Notes: a model not told the origin generated them from the letters alone. Counted from the first letter of the stretch, positions 1 through 9,722 are shown. The stretch: 41,941 nt of DNA from Candidatus Omnitrophota bacterium (GCA_020052955.1 JAGVOB010000163.1:1-41941), one strand, 5' to 3'. A program made the numbers and translations.

Positions 1-90
1 ATAGGATTCGGAACTCCCAACGTCTCTTATGGTCATGCATACGGGCTTCAGATTTGCCGTGGAAATAGTGTTTCTATTACTTATGCGTAA
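1..90 (+). CDS. possible 3' end of a plus-strand gene (29 codons)
   Basis: Frame 1 of the plus strand is open from the window edge to a TAA at 88-90 and reads as a Gly/Tyr/Ser-rich tail ending SVSITYA. I recognise no family. It would converge tail-to-tail with the minus-strand glycosyltransferase remnant, overlapping it by about 10 bases. An open frame this short can arise by chance. It is the only sign of a plus-strand gene in the window and could mark the left boundary of the glycan locus. Confidence 0.2.
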   Translation: MGFGTPNVSYGHAYGLQICRGNSVSITYA

Positions 91-244
91 GTCAGTAATC
101 TTTCCTTGCTAAGCTTATCTTTTACATATCCCTGCATGGCCTTAGTTAAAGTTTTCCTTATATCTTTATTTCTAATACGAATGTCAAGGCTTTCGCAAAT
201 CCTTGGGCATCATTAGACTTAACCGCAATTCCCCCCAATTTGCT
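81..244 (-). pseudogene. C-terminal remnant of a GT4-type glycosyltransferase, frameshifted
   Basis: Read on the minus strand, one frame gives LGGIAVKSNDAQGFAKAL then TFVLE. A second frame gives NKDIRKTLTKAMQGYV followed by KDKLSKERLLTYA and a TAA at 81-83. Joined, the two make a typical GT-B group-1 (GT4) C-terminus: the GGI(A/P)V loop, an acidic/Asn turn, and the last two helices ending in a charged tail. The join lies near 165-172 and one extra A would restore the frame. An in-frame TAA (245-247) closes the upstream side, so only about 50 residues remain. I see nothing coding between 245 and 362. It is downstream of the other broken gene in this corner, so decay is likely, although a base-calling error could explain the inner frameshift. 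Confidence 0.5.
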
Positions 245-362
245 TTAATTATCAAAATAATAATATTCTACCTACCCGCCTAACTAACGGGACATTTTAC
301 TAATTACGGCGTTTATCTAACTTATGGAGTTAAACCATAATTTTCTCTTAATTTATAAACAC

Positions 363-1887
363 TCATCCCTGTTTTCTTAGAAATAATTTATTTATCGCCG
401 GTAAGTAAAATGCTTTTATGATTTTAAAAGTTCGCAGCAGCCTAAAGTCGTTGGAGTTAAAAACTAACCAGAGGTATATAAACGGTTCCACAATCATAGA
501 TAAAATAAAACAAATTATAGCCGCTATTTTCCCCAACATAGTTTTTCTGCATCGGACTAGTAAGCGAACTAAAGAAGATGGTAAAGTGGCGCTCATCCGG
601 ATATAGCGGTTAATCATCTTTGGCTCTGGTTCTGTATAAGATTTCATTCCTACTTCGGGAACCAATAAACCATCCTCTATTGCCTTATGCCGCAATTCAG
701 TACCAGGAAAATAGTCCAACGAAAACAGATCAAGTTGAAATGGCCGTGGAGTACACAAGAGAATATCAATAGTCATGAGATGGTCAGTTTCTGTTTCGTA
801 AGGATTATCAAGAATTACATCATACCAAGAAGAAATTTTTAATTCTGATACGGTCTTTGCTGCCCTGATAAAATCCTCAGAGGTTACATCCCGGCCATAA
901 ACCTCTCTATTTATACGGTCACTGCCGGTCTGAAGCCCCATAAAAACCCAACTTAATCCTGCCTTCTTTAATAAGACCAACTTATCCTCATTGATATGCT
1001 TCGGGGTAGTCCTGATTATAAAAGGGATATTAATTTCTTTTAAATACTGCTCAGAAAATTCAGTAAACCAAGTTCAATAATGAAGTGCAACACTTAGGAT
1101 GCATCATAAAACAATCATCCTGAAAATTAACATATAATATGTTACCAAAATCATGTATTTCATTAATAATCTCATCAATCACAAATCTTGCGGATCTGCT
1201 GCGTAAATTATTTTTACCGTACAATGACCTCAACATTGAATTAGAGCAGTAGTGACACGAAAAAGGGCATCCCCTGGACGATAAAACAGAAAGAAAAACA
1301 CCCCGATATCGTCCATATTTTCTATACATTACAGGTTTCTTAATAGACAGTATTTCGCCTTGATGAACCACGTACATATATTCAGGTAGATGTCTAGGAT
1401 AAGGTAAAGCATCTAAATTCTGGATAGGCTGCCTCACTGTATTATTTACCACTCGATCGTTTTCTCTGAATGAAATGCCAGCGACTTGTGTAATTTTACC
1501 CGATTTACTGCCATCTAAAATCCGAAGCAATTCTAGTAGTGTTTCCTCACCTTCTCCTCGGACAACAATATCTGAAACCGTTAAACAAGACTCTGGATCG
1601 GCGGTAGCATGAATACCTCCAAAGAAAAACGGAACAGTTGTAAGCTTGGTTCTAAGAAGATTAGCGAAGTCTCGTGCCCTCCTAAACTCATAACTCATTG
1701 CGCTAAAACCAAGCACGTCTGGCCTGCATTGAATAATATAATCAATAGCTGCTCTAATATTATTAGTTTTTGTGTTTGGAATAAGCATGATTGAGCTATC
1801 ATACCCCTTAGAAATTATATAGGCATGCAAATATTTTACTCCGATGATATCGCTATTCTCTTGAAAAGAAACAAAAATTACTTTCAT
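363..1887 (-). pseudogene. B12-binding-type radical SAM protein, split by a frameshift
   Basis: The first part (ATG at 1887, stop at 1060) has an N-terminal cobalamin-binding-like domain (GGIHAT near 90, RGEGE near 110-114) and a radical SAM cluster motif with C207, C211 and C214 (RGCPFSCHYC). It stops after LLNLVY. The second part reads on in the next frame from about 1073. It continues the TIM barrel (FTEFSEQYLKEINIPF, GLQTGSD, VILDNPYET) and ends with a hydrophobic helix and a basic tail at 363. The two join with a +1 shift at about 1062-1073, so this was one protein of roughly 480 residues, the usual size of this class. The 91 bases between it and the upstream GT2 gene hold no gene. The family uses SAM, a 4Fe-4S cluster and often cobalamin; the substrate here is unknown. 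It may be a true pseudogene or a sequence error. Confidence 0.75.
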
Positions 1888-1978
1888 TTAATATTTATTC
1901 TTTTTATCAGTTTTATCATGGCAATTGATACTTTTTATTACCCCTTTATTTTCAAAGCCTTATATGAATTCCTCCAGA

Positions 1979-2734
1979 TTATTTACAAAAAAAATCCTTT
2001 TCCTCTTTATAGGCTATACCTATGGGCGTGTTTCTGCGGACAACCAATTCGTACCATAACCTAAAAATATTCACCGCTGTTTTAAATAACCTTTTAAGAT
2101 TAAAAAACTGCGACCTGCCATAGCTGCGATTGTAGTGATGAACCGGAAAGTCCACAAAACGATAACCGGCCAGTTCTAATTTCTTTACCAGCTCCAAACA
2201 GATAACTCCGCTATTGTGATGGAGTTTTATATGTTCAAAAACGCGGCGATGGATAAGACGGAAGTCGCAATCCACATCGCGGGTATGAAAGTTAAAAAGC
2301 AAACGCATAAGCCGGAGATAAATAATCCCTATGATTATCCGGTGAAAAGGATCACTTCTTCCTATCTTGTAGCCATTCACAACATCAACGCCATCCTGCA
2401 TAACCTTAAAGAACTTGCGCAATTCAAATATATCATACTGACCATCACCGTCCGTGTAAAAGATCAGGTCCTTAGTAGAATTCATAAAACCGGAACACAA
2501 AGATGCGCCATAACCCATATTAGCCTTATGAAAAATCAGCCTCAGTTTCGGGTATTTATCTTTTAAGACCTGAAGTAATTCCCGGCTGCCATCCGTTGAA
2601 CCGTCATCAACCACCAGAATTTCATAATCAACAGTAAATTCACCGGCCACTACATCAGCTTCAGCAACCAAAGTAGCTATCGTCCCGGCATCATTATAAC
2701 AGGGGAAAAAGATAGAAAGGCTGTTTTTACTCAT
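1979..2734 (-). CDS. GT2 glycosyltransferase, polyprenyl-phosphate sugar synthase type
   Basis: This 251-residue GT-A enzyme begins LSIFFPCYNDAGTI and carries VVDDGSTDGS (41-50) and the metal-binding DGDGQYD (95-101). The DGDGQ form is typical of DPM1-like synthases that move a sugar from a nucleotide donor to undecaprenyl/dolichyl phosphate. There is no C-terminal membrane hairpin, so it is probably cytoplasmic or peripheral. It overlaps the 3' end of the upstream GT-C membrane gene by 8 bases, which suggests translational coupling. Such a synthase commonly supplies lipid-linked sugar to GT-C enzymes like the two just upstream (inference). The actual sugar cannot be read from the sequence. 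Confidence 0.85.
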   Translation of the reverse strand: MSKNSLSIFFPCYNDAGTIATLVAEADVVAGEFTVDYEILVVDDGSTDGSRELLQVLKDKYPKLRLIFHKANMGYGASLCSGFMNSTKDLIFYTDGDGQYDIFELRKFFKVMQDGVDVVNGYKIGRSDPFHRIIIGIIYLRLMRLLFNFHTRDVDCDFRLIHRRVFEHIKLHHNSGVICLELVKKLELAGYRFVDFPVHHYNRSYGRSQFFNLKRLFKTAVNIFRLWYELVVRRNTPIGIAYKEEKDFFCK

Positions 2735-4460
2735 ATTTCTCCAATTTGTATAAGGAATATAACCCTTTATTATATCTCAAGTTAAGTATTTTTGCAATTT
2801 TATTATTTCCCAAAATACGCCCCTGGCCTTGCACATTCAACATAACATAATCCACCCGGTATCTTCTCAAAAGAGATAGCGGGTCATGGCCGGCTAATTC
2901 CAGGTACCGCTGCTTTAAGGCGTTAATGTATGCGTCGTTCTTTTCCGCTGTCCCTCCATAGCGTGGATGAACCTGCATGCCTTTAAAAAGTCCGCCATCC
3001 ATAAATTTAAACAGTTTTTCCGCTTCTGAAGCGCTATAGCCGAAAAAATATAAGGCAAAAAGATACCTCTCTTCCACCTCCTTATCCTTCATTGCCGAAG
3101 TGATAAAGAAAGAGTCGGATATATAAGGGTAATTTTTAGTAAAGACACTGATCATCCGTTCCTCTTCCAGGTTAAAAGGATCAGTTAAGATTACCGCGTC
3201 CGCGGGGATTTCCTTATGGATATCCCGTAAAATTCCTCCCATGCCCTGCAAGCCACGGAAGACGCCGCTTCTGGCGGAATAATATAAGTTTTGCTGTATT
3301 GTACCCAGAGCCAAAAATAAAAAACACGCCGGATAAAATAAAAAAGCGAAGTTGAGTAACCTTGCTTTTTTATTTTTCAATATAAATGAAGCGCAGGTAA
3401 AAAGGCAAATAATAATAAATGCTTTATTGGTATAGCTTTGCCAATGCATCGGCTCGACTGTTTTTCCGGTGATAACCTGCTGGTTAAGGCAAATTAATCC
3501 TCCGGCCGCGAAAGAAATCATATAATAGAGATACTCTTTTTTTTCTTTAAAAACAAAACGCATGATGACTAAGAAAAATAGAGTAATAATTTCCATAATG
3601 GGTAACATATGCTGATGAGTATACAAGCCGCCGCCGCGCAAGAAAATTTCGGAAAAATAAGGAAGGCTATTAAGGGCCGCCGCGCTCAAGAGATATGGAA
3701 TACCGGCTATGAATGAAATAATATAGATAAACAGGAAATTCTTTGCGTGATCAAGCCTTTTCCGAAATAATTCAATAATCAATAGTGCGAATAATCCGGC
3801 ATAAATAAAAGTCCAATAATAAACACTGGTATAAAATAATAATCCTGCCAATATTCCGGACGGCACAACAAAAACATAATCCTTTTCTATGCAAACCTTA
3901 GAGATAAAATACAATGTTAAAATAAAAGGAATAAAATGGAATTGCGGACTAATGGGACGGACAAAAAACAAGGCCTGGTTAAAATAACCGGGCGATAAAC
4001 TGAAAATTGCCCTGAAATCGGGGGTAATCCAATAATAACCCAGGGTAACCGAAAGCGATACCAAAATTCCGGTTTTAAACGAACTGCCAAGGTTTTTAAC
4101 CAGAAGATAAATAAGAAAGCAAAGTAAAACAGGAAAGAGAAAAGTTGCCGCTATATCAACCTGCCAGGCATTTAAACCAAACGCCTTCCCTAATAAACCC
4201 TCAACAACTTCTGCCAGAGGAGGCTGGAATACGGGGTCGTTCTGATGCCCGTAAACCCCGACGTTTGCCAAACGCAGGTCATTGCGATAAATTACGCCAG
4301 CAATCCGGCTTAAGTATACGCTTTCATCGGACGCGCCCATAAGAGGGATGCCTTTAAAATTATGGCCTAATTCACAGATGAATCTGATGTCGGGATAAAC
4401 ATGAACCAGCCCCACAGCGATAAAAAATATAGACAAAAACAATACTTTTCTTTTATCCAT
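2727..4460 (-). CDS. multi-pass membrane protein, probable GT-C glycosyltransferase
   Basis: 577 residues. An N-terminal membrane helix (about 5-22) is followed by a loop with an acidic pair, MGASDESVYL (D45, E46), the place where GT-C enzymes carry their catalytic DxD/DE. About ten more hydrophobic segments follow. The last 150 residues are a soluble domain (VILTDPFNLEEE, then MLNVQGQG). GT-C proteins use lipid-phosphate sugars on the outer face of the inner membrane. ATG start at 4460 with GGGA just upstream. It lies 10 bases after the neighbouring GT39-like gene and overlaps the following GT2 gene, matching a donor-synthase/transferase pair. It could instead be a YfhO-like or other uncharacterised membrane glycosyltransferase. 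Confidence 0.6.
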   Translation of the reverse strand: MDKRKVLFLSIFFIAVGLVHVYPDIRFICELGHNFKGIPLMGASDESVYLSRIAGVIYRNDLRLANVGVYGHQNDPVFQPPLAEVVEGLLGKAFGLNAWQVDIAATFLFPVLLCFLIYLLVKNLGSSFKTGILVSLSVTLGYYWITPDFRAIFSLSPGYFNQALFFVRPISPQFHFIPFILTLYFISKVCIEKDYVFVVPSGILAGLLFYTSVYYWTFIYAGLFALLIIELFRKRLDHAKNFLFIYIISFIAGIPYLLSAAALNSLPYFSEIFLRGGGLYTHQHMLPIMEIITLFFLVIMRFVFKEKKEYLYYMISFAAGGLICLNQQVITGKTVEPMHWQSYTNKAFIIICLFTCASFILKNKKARLLNFAFLFYPACFLFLALGTIQQNLYYSARSGVFRGLQGMGGILRDIHKEIPADAVILTDPFNLEEERMISVFTKNYPYISDSFFITSAMKDKEVEERYLFALYFFGYSASEAEKLFKFMDGGLFKGMQVHPRYGGTAEKNDAYINALKQRYLELAGHDPLSLLRRYRVDYVMLNVQGQGRILGNNKIAKILNLRYNKGLYSLYKLEKYE

Positions 4461-4470
4461 TTAAATCCCG

Positions 4471-5985
4471 CTATTCCATCAAAATAACTCTTATATTATG
4501 AAATTCTTTAGTGCTGATTTCCTTCAGGCCGCAGCGATTGAGAAAATCATAGGCAATTTTATTACCTCCGAATATCTCCGCGTTTCCGTAACAACGGATA
4601 AACCATATTCTTTTAAATCCTCTCAACTGCTCCTTTACTTTATCCGTATCGCTCTCCGGCATAATATAATATCCCGAAGTCAGGGGATCCCTTTTTAAAA
4701 GATTATCATGAATGCTAAAATACGGTATACCCAAATTCTCCCTACCCGGCAGGCGCTCAAGCATAACAGTGCAATCTCCGTCCTTTATATTTCTGCTTAA
4801 ATATTCCAATGCCTCATTGCCCTCATATATCGCAGTGACCGCCATAGGTATCCTCGCGCCATACAGAAAAATAAAGAAAACTAATAGGGTTAACCCTGTT
4901 TTTTTGTATCTTGCAATTAAGTTATAAAAAAAATAGGCAACCAGGATTAGAAAAACCGCGTGCGGCGCCGCGAGATACCTTGCGTTAGGCAAGGTCTTTA
5001 AAATTTTGGCTATTGCCCAGGAAAAAACGACGGGCATTAAAGAAAAAAACGGCAGGAACCATGCAATCTTGGGATCAAAGTGAAATTCACGCTTGAGCCA
5101 TTTTATGCTAAATAACAGAAACAAAAATAGCGCTGCTATCGTCAGAATAAACATTAAAATAAGCACTGGCAAACTAAAATGATTCCTGATCCCTTCCGGA
5201 TAAACCATAAAGAAATAATCCATCCCGAATAGGGAAGAAATATTGCGCGAGTATATGCCGAGGTCGAATCCGGCTATCTTAAAGCTAATCTTTTCCCAAT
5301 GCAAGGATAACGAAGAATTTTTGTTGGAGAATTGTAAAACGAAATTTTTTATCCAGGGAATAAACAATATAAAAATATAGCACTGGACAAATACCCACTT
5401 TTTAAGTACACCTTTTTCCTTTAAATTAAAAATAAACACATAAATTGACTGACAGAGAATTAGAATGAATGAAAAATAAAAAGTGTAAATACTGAATACT
5501 GCTGATAGAAAATATCCGTGCCAGGCCAGTTTTTTGCCTTTATTTTTGATTATTAAAAGCAAAAAATAATTAGATAAAAGCATCCAGAAGGCTGAATCAA
5601 TATAATTGCGGATAAACTGCGATAGAGAAATAAGCATCGGTGATATCGCTCCCAAAAACAATGCCAATAAGGCGACTTTCTCATTAAGGCATTCCCTGGC
5701 GATAAGATAAATCATCAAAAGCGTACCCATCCCAAAAATAATAAAATAAAGCCTGATAAAAATCTCATTCCTGCCTACCTTCATCCAAAGATGAAGAAGC
5801 AATGAGGTCAATGGCGGATTCGCGTCATTTTTAACCAGGCTGGGGATAATGTCAGTAAGCTGTTTAGAAGCTGAACTCATGGTTATCGACTCGTCGCCAA
5901 AAAAACCCCTCTCTAAATTGAATACCCTTAAAGAAATGGCCAACAAGAACAAAGCCAATATTATAAGGTGAGTTTTATTTTTCAT
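4471..5985 (-). CDS. GT39/ArnT-like membrane glycosyltransferase
   Basis: 504 residues. After the first membrane helix comes LERGFFGDESIT (D31, E32), then a second short motif, NDANPPLTSLLLHLWM, about 55-70. This spacing is the signature of the PMT/ArnT (GT39/GT83) superfamily: an acidic pair in external loop 1, then an amphipathic NPPL segment. Ten or more hydrophobic helices follow up to about residue 370, with a soluble tail. The family transfers a sugar from a polyprenyl-phosphate donor to a glycan, lipid or protein acceptor outside the inner membrane. It is separated from the FAD oxidoreductase gene by 5 bases. Donor and acceptor are unknown. Confidence 0.75.
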   Translation of the reverse strand: MKNKTHLIILALFLLAISLRVFNLERGFFGDESITMSSASKQLTDIIPSLVKNDANPPLTSLLLHLWMKVGRNEIFIRLYFIIFGMGTLLMIYLIARECLNEKVALLALFLGAISPMLISLSQFIRNYIDSAFWMLLSNYFLLLIIKNKGKKLAWHGYFLSAVFSIYTFYFSFILILCQSIYVFIFNLKEKGVLKKWVFVQCYIFILFIPWIKNFVLQFSNKNSSLSLHWEKISFKIAGFDLGIYSRNISSLFGMDYFFMVYPEGIRNHFSLPVLILMFILTIAALFLFLLFSIKWLKREFHFDPKIAWFLPFFSLMPVVFSWAIAKILKTLPNARYLAAPHAVFLILVAYFFYNLIARYKKTGLTLLVFFIFLYGARIPMAVTAIYEGNEALEYLSRNIKDGDCTVMLERLPGRENLGIPYFSIHDNLLKRDPLTSGYYIMPESDTDKVKEQLRGFKRIWFIRCYGNAEIFGGNKIAYDFLNRCGLKEISTKEFHNIRVILME

Positions 5986-5990
5986 CTCAA

Positions 5991-7280
5991 TTAAAAGAAC
6001 TGACCCACTAACCTACCGGCATATTCCACCGAGGCATTTAATACTGTGGGCTCAGGATAAATCTGGGCAGTACACATTAGATAAAGATTCTGGACTGGAG
6101 ATTCAAAAGACGGAATTAATTTAGCATAATTAAGCGAATGCAGCGGTTCAACATTTGTTTTCCTGGTAAGGCTGATATCTAAAACCAGTTTTTTATCAAA
6201 GCCAGGGCAAATCTTCTTTAAATAAGGTATGTAATAATCTAAAAGCGATTCTTTATCAATATTTAAAAAACTATCTCCCTTTAACAGATACTTGCTGATA
6301 TAAAGCACATACCCTTTGCCAAAGTCTTCAGGCGGGTATAAGGCATCAGCCCCGATAATGCCGGTAAAGGGAAAACCGGCTTCAGCAATATTAAGCTGAT
6401 AATAAGGGCTAAACCGCTCTTTTAGCCTGAGTATCAGAGAGATATTATCAAGGTACCTTATTCTGGACAGGGCATTGGCATATTCCCCGCAATCTTCCGG
6501 CAGAAGATTATGAAAATCAGCCAAAGCTATGGTGGAAATTATCTTATCGCAAACTAATCTTTCCCTGTTATTTAAAAGTATGCCGGATACGCGGTTCTTA
6601 TCGGTTTCGATTTTCTCTATCTTGGAGTTTTTAAGAATCTTTACCCCATCCAGGATAAGCCTCTTCTCCAGGGCATCAAAAAAAACCTTGAGACCGCCCC
6701 TCATTGAATACACGCTTGAGCCGGTGTTTCTATTGCGCAAAGCGGACAGCCGGTTAATACGAAACCACATATCCGTAGCAACTACCTCGTTGCTGGCCGG
6801 GCCAAACTTAGCATTCATTATGGGTTGCCAGATTTTTTTGTAATTTCCTTCGCCGCTTGTGCGCGTCAGCCATTCTGCGGCAGTAATCTCGTCTAATTTC
6901 CGCCAGTCCCTGATAGCCTTGCTTTGGAGTATCAACATGCCCAGCCTGAAACGCTCGCCCCAGGAAAGCGGTGGAAAACTTAAAAATTCTTTCGGGGTTG
7001 ATATAGGATAGAGTTTCCCCTTTTGAAAAAAACCCATTTTTGTGTTTATCGCTAATAGCTTATCCTCTATTCCCAGCTCTTTAATCAAGTTCAGGAGACA
7101 AGCATCCCTATTGGTTACGACATGATAAAAGATCCCAACATCAAATTCTCCTAATTTGGTCCAGGAGGCATTACCTCCTAATTGGGCATCTTTTTCTATT
7201 ACCGTAACTTTATGGCCTTTTCTTTTAAGGAAATATGCCAGGGTAAGCCCCGTAATACCTCCCCCGATTATGGCTATCAT
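5991..7280 (-). CDS. FAD-dependent amine-oxidase/protoporphyrinogen-oxidase-like protein
   Basis: 429 residues beginning with the dinucleotide-binding motif IIGGGITGL (5-12). The acidic end of strand 2 follows (VTVIEKD), then LGGNASW and a late FAD-contact segment (LMCTAQIYPEP) near the C-terminus. This is the layout of the amine-oxidase/UDP-galactopyranose-mutase/HpnE-like flavoprotein superfamily. In glycan clusters such proteins are found beside radical SAM and polyprenyl-sugar genes, but their reactions are mostly unknown. It sits 16 bases after the radical SAM gene and 5 bases before the GT39-like gene, so it probably acts on the same sugar or lipid intermediate (inference). No membrane segment is evident. 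Confidence 0.75.
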   Translation of the reverse strand: MIAIIGGGITGLTLAYFLKRKGHKVTVIEKDAQLGGNASWTKLGEFDVGIFYHVVTNRDACLLNLIKELGIEDKLLAINTKMGFFQKGKLYPISTPKEFLSFPPLSWGERFRLGMLILQSKAIRDWRKLDEITAAEWLTRTSGEGNYKKIWQPIMNAKFGPASNEVVATDMWFRINRLSALRNRNTGSSVYSMRGGLKVFFDALEKRLILDGVKILKNSKIEKIETDKNRVSGILLNNRERLVCDKIISTIALADFHNLLPEDCGEYANALSRIRYLDNISLILRLKERFSPYYQLNIAEAGFPFTGIIGADALYPPEDFGKGYVLYISKYLLKGDSFLNIDKESLLDYYIPYLKKICPGFDKKLVLDISLTRKTNVEPLHSLNYAKLIPSFESPVQNLYLMCTAQIYPEPTVLNASVEYAGRLVGQFF

Positions 7281-7296
7281 ATCAAATATCCTCTTC

Positions 7297-8748
7297 TTAT
7301 TTATAAACGAATGATTTCTTAATGATCTTGGCTATTGATTTAAAACCGGTAAAGTATTTTTTAGCGTCCGAAAATGAGCGGATGCGTAAAAGAAATCTTA
7401 AAATTGTAGCCGGGGAAAGGTAAAATGACCTTACCGCGTAATTATATAGCTCTACCATCCTCTCTTTGCCGATTTTAGGATTAACATATAAGGGATTGGT
7501 CTGGTCCATCCACTGGCGGTAATCCTGCCATTTGATTTTTTCTACCAACCCGCCTTCTTTTTTGCAGATATCGTAAAGTTCAGTCCCTGGGAAAGGAACG
7601 GGAAGGAAAAATACCACGGTATCAAGTTTAAGTTTTTTGGCAAATCTGATGGTATTTTTTACCATCTTCTCATCTTCGCCGGGAAGGCATAAAATAAAAG
7701 AGCCAATGACCTGTAAACCCGCCTTTTTAGTCATCCTTACCCCTTCAATATTCTGTTGTAAGGTAACTCCTTTGCGAATTATTTTCAGGCTCTCTTCATT
7801 GCCTGATTCCAAACCAAAAGCCACTCCCCAGCACCCGGCCTTTTTCATTAAGGACAAAAGGTCAGGGTTAATCCGATCAACCCTGGTATAGCAGGTCCAG
7901 GATAAATTTAATTTCTCGTCTATTAACCTCTGGCATAATTTTTTGGCAAAATCCATATCTATAGTAAAAGCGCTGTCGTGGAATAGAATCCCCTTCATGC
8001 CATATTTTTCCACCAAATAACGAATCTGGGAAATACTCTTATCAATACCATCATGGCGCACTTTTTTACCGTGGATACGGGAATCGCAATATACGCAAGC
8101 GTAGGGACATCCCCGCTGGACCAATAATCCGTAAGTCGGCAGGTCCCGGTAATTAGACGGCGGAGGCACATAACGCTCAACCGGCAACAAATCAAACATT
8201 AATTCCGGCAGCTGACTTAAATCTTCTATCAATGGCCGAGGAGGAGCCTGATATGACTGGTTGTCTTTCCTAAAAACTATACCTTTAATATTTTCGTAAT
8301 CAAACCTGCCGGCCTGGATAAATTCCAGCAATTCCCTAAAGGTATATTCGCCTTCACAAAAAACTACAAACTCCGCTTCCGGGCAGGCCTTTAGCGTTTC
8401 GCTCGGAAAAAGCGTGGGGTGAATACCGCCTAATACTATCTTACAGTCAGGAAGGATCTTGCGGCAGATCTTGGCAGTCGCGAATACCAAATGGGCTAAT
8501 GCGGTATAACAATTTCCCAGGCCTATAACATCAAACTTTTCAGCCTTGAGATAATCCGCGAATTCATCTTTAGACATCCCCAAAGTAGAAGCATCGCAGA
8601 TCTTAACATTGAAACCGCTCTTAATACTAACACCGGCTATGGAAAGCAGGCCCAGCGGCATATAAGCCCCTGCCCCATCTTTATACTGGCCCCATAATTC
8701 TTCCGCAGTCGCGACCGGAGTAGCTAAAAGAACTTTGATCTTCTTCAT
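7297..8748 (-). CDS. B12-binding-domain radical SAM protein
   Basis: 483 residues. The first 140 form the Rossmann-like cobalamin-binding-type domain (MPLGLLSIAGV about 30-40, GGIHPTLFPSE about 108-117, FCEGEYTFREL). The canonical 4Fe-4S motif follows at C214, C218 and C221 (QRGCPYACVYC). Barrel motifs GLESGNEE and LCLPGEDE are present and the C-terminus is helical and basic. ATG at 8748 has a good ribosome site (AAGGA, 7 bases upstream). The class performs methylations, ring or carbon-skeleton changes and lipid modifications; homology does not tell which. It lies 2 bases after the zinc-ribbon methyltransferase gene. It is one of three radical SAM genes of this type in the window. Confidence 0.85.
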   Translation of the reverse strand: MKKIKVLLATPVATAEELWGQYKDGAGAYMPLGLLSIAGVSIKSGFNVKICDASTLGMSKDEFADYLKAEKFDVIGLGNCYTALAHLVFATAKICRKILPDCKIVLGGIHPTLFPSETLKACPEAEFVVFCEGEYTFRELLEFIQAGRFDYENIKGIVFRKDNQSYQAPPRPLIEDLSQLPELMFDLLPVERYVPPPSNYRDLPTYGLLVQRGCPYACVYCDSRIHGKKVRHDGIDKSISQIRYLVEKYGMKGILFHDSAFTIDMDFAKKLCQRLIDEKLNLSWTCYTRVDRINPDLLSLMKKAGCWGVAFGLESGNEESLKIIRKGVTLQQNIEGVRMTKKAGLQVIGSFILCLPGEDEKMVKNTIRFAKKLKLDTVVFFLPVPFPGTELYDICKKEGGLVEKIKWQDYRQWMDQTNPLYVNPKIGKERMVELYNYAVRSFYLSPATILRFLLRIRSFSDAKKYFTGFKSIAKIIKKSFVYK

Positions 8749-8750
8749 GT

Positions 8751-9710
8751 TTATCCTTTTTTAGCCACAATAGCCACGGGCAGGTCAAGCACTTCTATAT
8801 CCATAAATCCTTCCTGACGATACCACTCGGAGACTTCTTTATTGGTATGGTGGGTCTGATATTTTGGTGAATACCAGTCATAGATAACCTGAGCGCACTG
8901 ACTCCAGGAATTCTTGGGAAAACTGGTTTTGCTGAAAGTCGGCACAACTGACAAAAGAGGCACTGCCAGATAACAAAAAAATTCCAGCAAGCCTGCCGGC
9001 ATCCGGGTAGTAAAAAATCTGATAGACTTCTGGGAGATCTCCCATAAAAAACCCTTCTTAGGATAAAGCCAAATATCCAGATATCCACCCTTCTTAAGTA
9101 TTTCTGCCAGCCGGGTGAATGCCTTGCGGGTATCAGGCGTATGATGAATTACCCCATTACTCCAGATATAATCAAAAACCCCTCTTTTAAACGGAGGATT
9201 TATAATGTCACCCTGGACTATACAGGCGTTAGAATATTTTTCCACCCTGTATCTCGCTATCTCAACCCCGCTGCCTAAATCCAAGCCTACTGAATAGGCT
9301 CCAAATTCAGCCATAATTTCGGCAAACCTGCCGTGCCCGCATCCGCCGTCTAAAGTAAATTTTCCCTTGAGATACCCTGGATTAATCTTTGAGCCCGCGT
9401 AATCAAGAAAGAATTTCTTACTCTCTTCTCTGGTCCTACCGAAAATAACCTCATCCCTGCCCCATCTCTTCCACTGGTATTCGAATCTCTGCTGGACCTG
9501 ACTGGACTTTACATCTTTACCTTCAGTTTTATCCAGACGATAGTTATCAAGAAATCTGGGCACAGCGTTTATAATCGGGTAGATAGCACCACAAGAGCAG
9601 TTAATTTTACCAGAAACTATTTCAATATTGTTTTTCTCTTCTATTGTAAGTTTTAAAGACCCTTTTCTGCAAGCAGGGCAATCTAACAACGTCATCACAA
9701 ATTCTCTCAT
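8751..9710 (-). CDS. SAM-dependent methyltransferase with N-terminal Trm112-like zinc ribbon
   Basis: 319 residues. The first 55 carry paired cysteines C11/C14 (LDCPACRKG) and C38/C40 (NCSCGAIYPI) ending in the YPI-x-NAVPRF segment usual for Trm112-like ribbons fused to methyltransferases. The class I methyltransferase core begins with motif I, DGGCGHGRF (121-129), then GLDLGSG (motif II) and WSNGVIHHTPD. The start could be ATG 9710, or the second Met five codons later, which has GAGAGAA upstream. Proteins of this build in O-antigen and capsule loci are presumed sugar or lipid-intermediate methyltransferases. It lies between asnB (12 bases upstream) and a radical SAM gene (2 bases downstream). 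Confidence 0.85.
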   Translation of the reverse strand: MREFVMTLLDCPACRKGSLKLTIEEKNNIEIVSGKINCSCGAIYPIINAVPRFLDNYRLDKTEGKDVKSSQVQQRFEYQWKRWGRDEVIFGRTREESKKFFLDYAGSKINPGYLKGKFTLDGGCGHGRFAEIMAEFGAYSVGLDLGSGVEIARYRVEKYSNACIVQGDIINPPFKRGVFDYIWSNGVIHHTPDTRKAFTRLAEILKKGGYLDIWLYPKKGFLWEISQKSIRFFTTRMPAGLLEFFCYLAVPLLSVVPTFSKTSFPKNSWSQCAQVIYDWYSPKYQTHHTNKEVSEWYRQEGFMDIEVLDLPVAIVAKKG

Positions 9711-9722
9711 TATTCTGCTCCT

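Noticed and set aside
282-298. Short CCCG...CGGG inverted repeat that could be a hairpin downstream of the broken radical SAM gene
   Set aside because: Only four base pairs, and no T-run at a suitable distance; not a convincing terminator.
1882-1918. Eleven-codon leader-like ORF on the minus strand whose stop overlaps the radical SAM start
   Set aside because: No ribosome site, low-complexity Lys/Ile content; chance ORF in A+T-rich DNA.
1960-1980. A strong Shine-Dalgarno-like GGAGG on the minus strand just after the GT2 stop
   Set aside because: It is followed by ATA and an early stop, with no ORF of meaningful length behind it.
2216-2566. Plus-strand ORF of 116 codons inside the GT2 gene
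   Set aside because: Shadow of a clearly conserved minus-strand glycosyltransferase; no family motif or ribosome site.
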